41,418 nucleotides of DNA, taken from assembly GCF_018614055.1 (NCBI RefSeq), contig NZ_JAGGPB010000053.1, forward strand, positions 1 through 41,418, given 5' to 3'. Source of the stretch: Streptomyces sp. ISL-98. Lineage in GTDB: Bacteria > Actinomycetota > Actinomycetes > Streptomycetales > Streptomycetaceae. The notes under the pieces were generated by a model. The model worked only from the letters and a program-made list of their open reading frames with translations. It was not told the DNA's origin and ran no database searches. This document shows positions 30,485 through 37,252 of the stretch, piece by piece. The translations under genes were made by a program, and so were the position numbers. Numbering within the stretch: position 1 is the first letter of the stretch; each line of letters begins with the position of its first letter.

Positions 30485-31438
30485 ATGGACGCCATGGAAC
30501 GAGAAGGAGACGATCTGCTCAGCGAGCTGTTGAAGCCCCTCCGCCTCACCGGAGTCTTCGACAGTCGCTGGCATGTCCGCGGGCCGTGGGCCATCGAGGG
30601 CGACGCCGAGCAGAGTTGCGCCGTACTCCACTACATAGTGGAGGGCGGCTGCTGGATCAGCGGCGACGACCAGACCCCCGTCGAACTGAGCGCCGGGGAC
30701 CTCATCGTCTTCCCTACCGGCACCGCGCACCGGCTCTCCGACCGGCCCGACCGGCAGGGCGTGCCGCTCAAGGCCGTACTCCCCGAGCGCCAGCCCGGCA
30801 CGTCCGGCGAGATCAGGATCGACGGGACCGGGCCCGAGAGCAGGCTGCTCTGCGCCGGGCTGCACTACGACGCGAGCGCCGCCACCGGCCTCTACAAAGC
30901 GCTGCCCAGAGCGCTGGTGCTCGACGGGCCGCAGGTCGCCGCGGAGCCGCTGCTCCGTGACACGCTGGAGCTGCTCGCCGCCCCCGACCGGCCCGTCGGG
31001 CCCGGCGACCGGCTGATCACGCTGCGCGCCTTCGAGATGGCGCTGGTGCTCGCGCTGCGACCGCTCCTGCGCGAACTGGCCGACAATCCCTCGGCGTTGC
31101 CCGTCCTGCGCCATGCGGGCATCAGCAGGGCCATGGTCGTCATCGCCACCAGATTCGCCGAGCCGTGGACCATCGAATCGCTGGCCCGCGAGGTCGGCAT
31201 GTCCAGGTCCGCGTTCACGGCCGCCTTCCGCAAGCTCGTCGGAGACGCGCCCGCCAAGCATCTGACCGGGCGTCGGATGCAGGAGGCGGCGCGGCTGCTC
31301 GGGGAGACGACGGTGGCCCAGTCTGCGGTGCCGCAGCGGGTCGGCTACCAGAGTTCCGTCGGCTTCCATCTCGCTTTCCGCAAGTGGTTCGGTACGACGC
31401 CGGGCGAGTACCGGCTCGCCGCCGGCCGTACGGCCTAG
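30485..31438 (+). CDS. AraC family transcriptional regulator with cupin sensor domain
   Basis: The 317-residue protein has an N-terminal cupin-like domain (about 10-190) with YIVEGGCWISGDDQ and SAGDLIVFPTGTAHRL, typical of AraC regulators whose cupin binds a small effector. A C-terminal double helix-turn-helix follows (about 215-310), with ESLAREVGMSRSAFTAAFRKLVG and a second helix set near VGYQSSVGFHLAFRKWFG. ATG 30485 is chosen for GAGGG eight bases upstream; TTG 30470 and ATG 30494 are possible. The gene is divergent from the NmrA-like gene and 134 bp upstream of the HpaB-like gene. It is the likely pathway-specific regulator of the accessory cluster; the effector is unknown. Confidence 0.9.
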   Translation: MDAMEREGDDLLSELLKPLRLTGVFDSRWHVRGPWAIEGDAEQSCAVLHYIVEGGCWISGDDQTPVELSAGDLIVFPTGTAHRLSDRPDRQGVPLKAVLPERQPGTSGEIRIDGTGPESRLLCAGLHYDASAATGLYKALPRALVLDGPQVAAEPLLRDTLELLAAPDRPVGPGDRLITLRAFEMALVLALRPLLRELADNPSALPVLRHAGISRAMVVIATRFAEPWTIESLAREVGMSRSAFTAAFRKLVGDAPAKHLTGRRMQEAARLLGETTVAQSAVPQRVGYQSSVGFHLAFRKWFGTTPGEYRLAAGRTA

Positions 31439-31572
31439 ACCAGTGACCTCGGCGTTGCTGGCCGGATTGTGTGGCTGGTTCATAAGTCCGGCTGGACGGT
31501 CGTTCATTGCCGCAGGTGGGTGCGGGCCGACAGTCTCGGCAGCGGCAGTGCCGTTCCGCATGAGGAGAAAAG

Positions 31573-33042
31573 GTGACAAGGTCCGGTCAGGATTATCTGG
31601 AATCGCTGCGAGACGGCCGAGAAATATGGCTCGACGGTGAGCGGATCAAGGACGTCACCCAGCACCCCGCCTTCCGCAACACCGCGGGGTCCATAGCCCG
31701 CCTCTACGACCTCGCCCACGACTCCGAGCACACGCCGGTGCTCACCTCGCAGGGCGTGCACCGCGCGTTCGCGGTCCCCGAGTCGTACGAGGACCTGGTC
31801 GCCAGGCGCAAGGCGTACAAGGTGTGGGCGGAAGCCAGTTTCGGCTTCCTGGGCCGTACGCCCGACTACATGGCGGGCGGCGCGGCGGGCTTCGCCGCCC
31901 TGCCGCAGACGTTCACCACCGACAGCTTCGACGGTGCCCCGAACGCCCTCGCCTACCATCGGCGGCTCGCCGAGGGCGACCTGTACCCGACGTTCACCAT
32001 CACCAACCCGCAGATCGACCGGACCAAGTCCGCCTCCGAGCAGGAGGAGGCCGACCTGGTGGTCCGCGTCGTCGCGGAGCGGGACGGCGGGATCGTCGTA
32101 CGCGGCGCCAAGATGATCGGCACCGGCGCCCTCTTCGGCAACGAGGTCATCGTCGGCACCATCGAGCCGCTCGCCCCGCAGGACATCGAGCACGCCGTGT
32201 GTTTCTCCGTGCCGATCGACACCCCGGGCCTGAAATTCCTGTCGCGCACGTCGTACGAGGCGCAGGCGCGCAGCGTCTTCGACAACCCGCTGTCCTCCCG
32301 CTTCGACGAGAACGACGCCCTGCTGGTCTGCGAGGACGTCTTCGTACCGTGGGAGAACGTCCTCGCGTACCGCAATGTCGACGCGAGCTTCGCGATGTGG
32401 TGGCAGACCCCGGCGTACGTCAACTTCGTCCACCAGGCCGCGACCCGCTTCTGGACCAAGCTGGAATTCCTCACCGGCGTCGCGATCCTGATGACCAGGG
32501 CGAACAACACCTACAAGCTGCCGCCCGTCACCCAGGCGATCGGTCGGCTGATGGGCAAGGTCGCCCAGGCCAAGGCGTTCGTACTGGCCGCTGAGGCGTC
32601 GTATGAGAGCGTCGAGGGCGGGCACGGCGTGAAGCCCGGCAAGGAGATCTCCTTCGCGCAGCGCATCATGGCCGGCGAGCTCTACCCGCAGGCCGTGCAG
32701 GAGATCAAGATGCTCGCCGGCGGCGGTGTCATCCAGCTGCCCGCCTCCGCCGAGGACCTGCTGCACCCGGAGATCGGGCCGCTCGTCAAGAAGTACATCC
32801 GCTCGCCCGGACACCCCGCCGAGGACCGGATCAAGCTGCTCAAGCTGGCCTGGGACGCGCTCGGTTCGGAGTTCGCCGGACGCCACGAGCAGTACGAGCG
32901 CTTCTACCACGGCGCCCCGCACATCTACCTGATGCAGCAGGCGTGGGAGGGCGACACCGGCGCGTGCGAGTCCCTCGCGCAAGCCTGTCTCGACGGCTAC
33001 ACGCTGGGCGGCGGGACGTCCGGGGAGCGCTCGGCGCTGTGA
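31573..33042 (+). CDS. HpaB-family flavin-dependent monooxygenase (4-hydroxyphenylacetate 3-hydroxylase type)
   Basis: The 489-residue protein has the two HpaB domains. The N-terminal one includes DYLESLRDGREIWLDGERI and a FAD-binding middle with VVRGAKMIGTGALFGNEVIVG and CEDVFVPWENVLAY. The C-terminal helical domain starts near VHQAATRFWTKLEFL. Family members use reduced FAD, supplied by a separate reductase, to hydroxylate phenols, halophenols or pyrrole-2-carboxylate. Related dehydratases carry an iron-sulfur cluster, whose cysteines I do not see here. GTG 31573 has GAGGAG five bases upstream. The stop overlaps the MFS start as GTGA. No HpaC-type reductase lies in the window, so reductant must come from elsewhere. 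The substrate is unknown. Confidence 0.9.
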   Translation: MTRSGQDYLESLRDGREIWLDGERIKDVTQHPAFRNTAGSIARLYDLAHDSEHTPVLTSQGVHRAFAVPESYEDLVARRKAYKVWAEASFGFLGRTPDYMAGGAAGFAALPQTFTTDSFDGAPNALAYHRRLAEGDLYPTFTITNPQIDRTKSASEQEEADLVVRVVAERDGGIVVRGAKMIGTGALFGNEVIVGTIEPLAPQDIEHAVCFSVPIDTPGLKFLSRTSYEAQARSVFDNPLSSRFDENDALLVCEDVFVPWENVLAYRNVDASFAMWWQTPAYVNFVHQAATRFWTKLEFLTGVAILMTRANNTYKLPPVTQAIGRLMGKVAQAKAFVLAAEASYESVEGGHGVKPGKEISFAQRIMAGELYPQAVQEIKMLAGGGVIQLPASAEDLLHPEIGPLVKKYIRSPGHPAEDRIKLLKLAWDALGSEFAGRHEQYERFYHGAPHIYLMQQAWEGDTGACESLAQACLDGYTLGGGTSGERSAL

Positions 33043-34463
33043 AGGGCTCTCCGAAGGCCGCGCTCGCGCTGCTCGCCTCCACCCAGCTGCTGCTGATCAT
33101 GGACACCGCGATCATCAACGTCGCGCTGCCGTCGATCGGCGAGGACCTCGGCTCGGGCTCGGCGGGACTGTCCTGGGTGGCCAACGCCTATCTCATCACC
33201 TTCGGCGGGCTGCTGCTGCTCGGCGGGCGCACCGCCGATCTCCTCGGCCACCGGCGGCTGTTCACCGCCGGTCTGGGCCTGCTCGCCGCGGCATCCGCCG
33301 TCGGCGGGCTCGCCCAGTCGTCGGGTGCGCTGATCGCCGCCCGCGCCGTCCAGGGCGTGGGCGCGGCGCTCGCCGCGGCGGCCGCGTTCGCGCTGCTGCT
33401 CATCCTTTTCCCGGACGGGCCCGGGCGGCACAAGGCGCTCGGCGCCTTCGCCGCGATGGGCGGACTCGGCGGCGTACTGGGCACCGTCATGGGCGGGGTC
33501 CTCACCGACCTGCTCGGCTGGCGCTCCACGTTCTGGCTCAATGTGCTCGTCGGACTGCTGCTCGGCGTACTCGCCCTGCGCCTCCTCGACGGCGGTACGC
33601 GCGCCGCCGAGGGCGGCTTCGACCTCGGCGGCGCGCTCACCGCCACCGGTGGGCTCGGCCTCGTCGCCTACGCCCTGGTCGGCGCGGGCGAGGCGGGCTG
33701 GACCAGTGCGCGCACGCTCGCCGCGGGCGGCGCTGGACTGGCACTGCTCGTCGCCTTCGCCGTACTCGAAGGGAAAATCGCACGCCCGCTGGTGCCGCCC
33801 GCCGTGCTGCGCAGGCCCGCGCTGCGGCTCGCCAATCTGCTGAGCGCGCTCGCCCAGATGGCACTCTTCCCGATGTTCTTCCTGGTCAGCCTGTACCTCC
33901 AGAGCGTCCTCGGCTACTCGCCGCTGATCGGCGGGCTCGGCCTGCTGCCGCTGTCGCTGGTCGTCGTCGTCACCGCGCCGCAGAGCGGGCGCATCATCGC
34001 CAGGATCGGACTGCGGTCCACGATGACGCTCGGCTTCGGACTGCTCTTCGCCGGGACGCTCTGGCTGGCCCTCGCGCTCGCCGCCGAAGGCACCTTCTTC
34101 ACCACCGTCCTCGCCCCGAGCCTGCTGCTCGGCGTCGCCCTGCCGCTGGTCATGGTCACCACCAATGTGGCCGCCACGGCCGAAGCGGCGCCCGAGGAGA
34201 CCGGGCTCGCCTCAGGACTCATCAACACCAGCCAGCAGTTCGGCTCGGTGCTCGGCCTCGCCGTCCTCGTCGCCGTTGCCACCGCCGTCACCGACGCCTC
34301 CGGAAGCGCCGCCGTCACGGCCGCCACCGCGGGCTTCAGGGACGCTCTGCTCGTCGGCGCCGCCTTCGCAGGGGCTGCCGCCCTGCTCTGTGTCCGGCTG
34401 CGCCTCCCGGCCCCCGCGGTACTCCCCGCGGAACCGGCGCGAGTGGGAGACGCCGTGAAGTGA
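33039..34463 (+). CDS. MFS exporter, DHA2 (EmrB/QacA-like) family
   Basis: The 474-residue integral membrane protein has about 14 predicted helices. The start (LLIMDTAIINVALPSIGEDL) is the classical motif of DHA2 drug:proton antiporters, followed by GGRTADLLGHRRLF (motif A) and RAVQGVGAAL (motif B), with motif C-like glycines near GLGGVLGTVMGG. The GTG at 33039 overlaps the HpaB-like stop codon by 4 bp, so it is translationally coupled to an aromatic-oxidising enzyme. Export of the cluster's product, or self-protection from it, is the obvious role. The substrate is unknown. Confidence 0.92.
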   Translation: MKGSPKAALALLASTQLLLIMDTAIINVALPSIGEDLGSGSAGLSWVANAYLITFGGLLLLGGRTADLLGHRRLFTAGLGLLAAASAVGGLAQSSGALIAARAVQGVGAALAAAAAFALLLILFPDGPGRHKALGAFAAMGGLGGVLGTVMGGVLTDLLGWRSTFWLNVLVGLLLGVLALRLLDGGTRAAEGGFDLGGALTATGGLGLVAYALVGAGEAGWTSARTLAAGGAGLALLVAFAVLEGKIARPLVPPAVLRRPALRLANLLSALAQMALFPMFFLVSLYLQSVLGYSPLIGGLGLLPLSLVVVVTAPQSGRIIARIGLRSTMTLGFGLLFAGTLWLALALAAEGTFFTTVLAPSLLLGVALPLVMVTTNVAATAEAAPEETGLASGLINTSQQFGSVLGLAVLVAVATAVTDASGSAAVTAATAGFRDALLVGAAFAGAAALLCVRLRLPAPAVLPAEPARVGDAVK

Positions 34464-34498
34464 GACGGGGGCGGACGGCACATCGCCTCCGCTGCCTG

Positions 34499-34518
34499 CG
34501 CTCCGCTGCGGTGGAGCG
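34499..34518 (+). other. Hairpin in MFS-PrnB gap
   Basis: CGCTCC/GGAGCG arms extend by two weaker pairs to a TGCG loop, 36 bp after the MFS stop, in a 143-bp gap. It may be a weak terminator, an attenuator or an mRNA processing site within the operon; the gap could also hold an internal promoter. Confidence 0.35.
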
Positions 34519-34606
34519 GCCCGGTGTACGGGACGAACTGGCTGGTCCGGCCAGGCGCACCACCGCATTGCATCCACCGAACCCATTGTCCGAGGGGGAC
34601 TTCGCC

Positions 34607-35788
34607 ATGACCATGCACCTGAGGAATGCGACCGGCCATGCCGTGGCCGGCCTTGTATCAGCCGGCCTCGCATCGCCGGTTCTCGCATCGCCCGGCCTCG
34701 ATGCGCGCAATGAACCGCGCTACCGGATATCCGAGATACGCGAGGCGGACCCACTGGCCGCCGACCCGCTGCTCGCCGTACTGCCCGCGATGAACCGCGA
34801 CGCCGACGTGGCCGCGCTCACCGTCGCCCTGCGCACCCTCCTGCCGACCTCGGGGACCGTCGCCCAGTGGAGCGTCGTCGAGTCGCTCGCCGCGATGCGC
34901 GACCTCGGCATGATCCTCGGCTCGCTCAAGCGGCACGGCACCGAACCGCTGGCCGTGGTCCCCGAAGCCCTGACCGTCCTGGAGGCGCTGGGGCGGCGTA
35001 CCGACATGGTGCCGCGCGACACTGTGCACCACTACACGACGTGGAACCCCATCGGCGCACGCCAGCGGATGTACACCGGCGAGGAGATGGAGGGCAACCT
35101 CCAGGACGCGGTCCGCATGGTCTTCCCGAGCCTCGCCGCCTCGCTGGACACGTGTGCGGCGCTGGCCCGCCTGGAGCCGCACGAACCGGGCTTCTCGCTC
35201 GCCCTCGACCGCACCGCCCAGCACGTCCAGTCGATGGTCGACTCCATCGACTTCACCGTCGCCAATGTCTCGCCGGTCTTCTTCGCCCAGGTCCTGCGCC
35301 CGTACTTCGAGGAGATCGACGTAGCGGGCCGCGACTATCTCGGCCCGGCGGCCGCCCAGGTCCCGCTGTGGCCGATCGACCTGACGCTGTGGCAGTGCGA
35401 CCACACCAGTCCGCAGTACGACGAGTTCCTCGCCGAATCCGTGCAGTACAGCCTGCCGTCGTGGCGCGAATTCCACGCCACGCACAAGGGCGGCACCTCC
35501 GCCATCTCCAAGCTGTCCGCCGCCATCAGCTGGGAGACCGTGGACAGGCTGCCCCCCGAACTGGCCGCGTCGGCCGTCTCGCTCGCCCGGGTGCTGCGCA
35601 TCCTCAAGACGTTCCGCGCCCGCCACATCGGCATCGCCCGCAAGGCGTACAGCGAGGAGGTACGGCTGTACGAGGTGGGCAGCGGCGGCGCCCCTATCGA
35701 ACTCCTGCGCTCAGTACTCGACCTGACCCGGGACAACGAGACGCTGGTGCGCCGCGCCACCGAACGGCCGCGCACTCCGGCCGCCTGA
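34607..35788 (+). CDS. PrnB-like heme-dependent aromatic oxygenase
   Basis: The 393-residue protein aligns over most of its length with my memory of PrnB, the pyrrolnitrin enzyme that rearranges 7-chlorotryptophan to an arylpyrrole. Shared blocks include MRDLGMILGSLKRHG, TxWNPxxxxxxxYTG, SPVFFAQVLRPYFE, DYLGPAAAQVPLW and FRARHIGIARKAY. His340 in the last block falls exactly where PrnB has its proximal heme ligand, His313. PrnB belongs to the histidine-ligated heme superfamily of tryptophan and indoleamine dioxygenases. Residues 1-45 are an Ala/Leu/Ser-rich extension absent from PrnB and encoded by short imperfect repeats. ATG 34607 follows GAGGGGG. An aromatic amino acid such as tryptophan is the expected substrate type, but no halogenase accompanies the gene. 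Confidence 0.85.
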   Translation: MTMHLRNATGHAVAGLVSAGLASPVLASPGLDARNEPRYRISEIREADPLAADPLLAVLPAMNRDADVAALTVALRTLLPTSGTVAQWSVVESLAAMRDLGMILGSLKRHGTEPLAVVPEALTVLEALGRRTDMVPRDTVHHYTTWNPIGARQRMYTGEEMEGNLQDAVRMVFPSLAASLDTCAALARLEPHEPGFSLALDRTAQHVQSMVDSIDFTVANVSPVFFAQVLRPYFEEIDVAGRDYLGPAAAQVPLWPIDLTLWQCDHTSPQYDEFLAESVQYSLPSWREFHATHKGGTSAISKLSAAISWETVDRLPPELAASAVSLARVLRILKTFRARHIGIARKAYSEEVRLYEVGSGGAPIELLRSVLDLTRDNETLVRRATERPRTPAA

Positions 35789-35808
35789 CCGGGCGAAGGG
35801 CTTCCCCC

Positions 35809-37095
35809 ATGACGCACATTCTGATCGCCGGAGGCGGCATCGCGGGGCTCACCGCCGCCCTGAGCCTGCACGCGGCCGGCTTCGACCGGATCACCGTGGT
35901 CGAGGCGGCGCGCGAGATCCAACCGGTCGGCGCCGGGCTGAACATCATGCCCAACGCCGTACGCGAACTCGACGCACTCGGGCTGCTCGACGACCTCGAA
36001 GCACAGTCCGTACGCACCCGTGAACTGCGCTACTACCACTGCACCGGCAGCCTGATATCCCGCGAGCCCCGCGGCCTCGGCGCCGGCTACGACTGGCCCC
36101 AGCTCTCGATCCACCGCGGCAACCTGCAACTGGCGCTGGCCGATGCCGTACGGGAACGCATCGGGCCCTCCGCCATCGTCGGCGGCGTACGCCTGTCGGG
36201 CCTTTCCATGCTGGCGGACGGCCGTGCCCGCGTACACCTGGAGCACCGCGACCGCGGCACCTGCGGCCGCGCCGCCCTGGAGCCCGACGTACTGATCGGC
36301 GCCGACGGCATCCGCTCCACAGTCCGCCGCGCGCTCAATCCGGACGAGGGCGAGCCGCCGTGGAACGGCATGCTGGTGTGGCGCGGCACCTCCCGGATGC
36401 CGGAGGACCGGGCCGGTACGTTCATGTTCATCGCGGGCTCCGACCGGCAGAAGGCCGTGGTGTACCCGATGACGGAACCGGACCCGGAGACCGGCGAAGT
36501 GCTGGTCAACTGGGCCCTCGCGATGCCTGCCGACTCCATCGACGACGCCTCGCGCGGCGACTGGAACAGGCCGGTGCCGGTCACCAAGTTCCTCCACCAC
36601 TACGACGGCTGGGTATTCGACGGCGTCAGCGTCCCCGAGGTCCTGCTGGCCGCCGACGGCGCGTTCGAATACCCGATGGTCGACACCGACCCGCTGGAGC
36701 GCTGGACCCACGGCCGTACGACGCTGATCGGCGACGCCGCCCACGCCATGTACCCGATCGGCTCCAATGGAGCCACCCAGTCGATCGTCGACGCCCGCGC
36801 GCTCGCCCACGCCATGGCGACGCACACGGACCCGGCCGAGGCGCTTGCCGTGTACGAGGCGGGGCGCAGGCCCGCGATGACCGAACTGCAGTGCTCCAAC
36901 CGGCAGTTGGGACCGGAGGTCGTCATCAGTCTGGCGCACGAGCGGGCACCCGGAGGGTTCGCCGACATCGACGAGGTGATCCCGGCCGACGAGCTGGCGG
37001 CCATCGCCGGGAAGTACGCCGCCACCGGGGCTTTCGACCCCGGGACGGTGAATCTGGGCTCTCCGTACGACGTACTGCCGCACGCGGTGCGCTGA
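35809..37095 (+). CDS. FAD-dependent aromatic hydroxylase, PhzS/salicylate hydroxylase-like
   Basis: The 428-residue group A flavoprotein monooxygenase has the FAD dinucleotide motif GGGIAGL at residues 8-14, the DG motif region VLIGADGIRSTVR and the GDAAHAMYPIGSNGATQSI ribose-binding motif near 306-325. Blocks such as GLNIMPNAVRELDALGLL, LRYY, PQLSIHRGNLQ and FEYPMVDTDPLERW resemble PhzS, which decarboxylatively hydroxylates 5-methylphenazine-1-carboxylate with NADH. The substrate here is unknown, but a carboxylated heteroaromatic is plausible. ATG 35809 lies 20 bp after the PrnB-like stop, with GAAGGG eight bases upstream, so the two are clearly co-transcribed. Confidence 0.92.
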   Translation: MTHILIAGGGIAGLTAALSLHAAGFDRITVVEAAREIQPVGAGLNIMPNAVRELDALGLLDDLEAQSVRTRELRYYHCTGSLISREPRGLGAGYDWPQLSIHRGNLQLALADAVRERIGPSAIVGGVRLSGLSMLADGRARVHLEHRDRGTCGRAALEPDVLIGADGIRSTVRRALNPDEGEPPWNGMLVWRGTSRMPEDRAGTFMFIAGSDRQKAVVYPMTEPDPETGEVLVNWALAMPADSIDDASRGDWNRPVPVTKFLHHYDGWVFDGVSVPEVLLAADGAFEYPMVDTDPLERWTHGRTTLIGDAAHAMYPIGSNGATQSIVDARALAHAMATHTDPAEALAVYEAGRRPAMTELQCSNRQLGPEVVISLAHERAPGGFADIDEVIPADELAAIAGKYAATGAFDPGTVNLGSPYDVLPHAVR

Positions 37096-37252
37096 TCACA
37101 CATGAGGCGCTCGCGGGGCAGGTCTGCCACCGCGAGCGCCCGCCGTGCGCCGTGGTTGCGGGGGCGGGGTGGCACTACCGTCGGGGGGAAGGCCGGAAGC
37201 ACACCGTCGTGCGTCCGACCCGATTCGTTTGTCCCCTGCGAAGGTGGAACAC

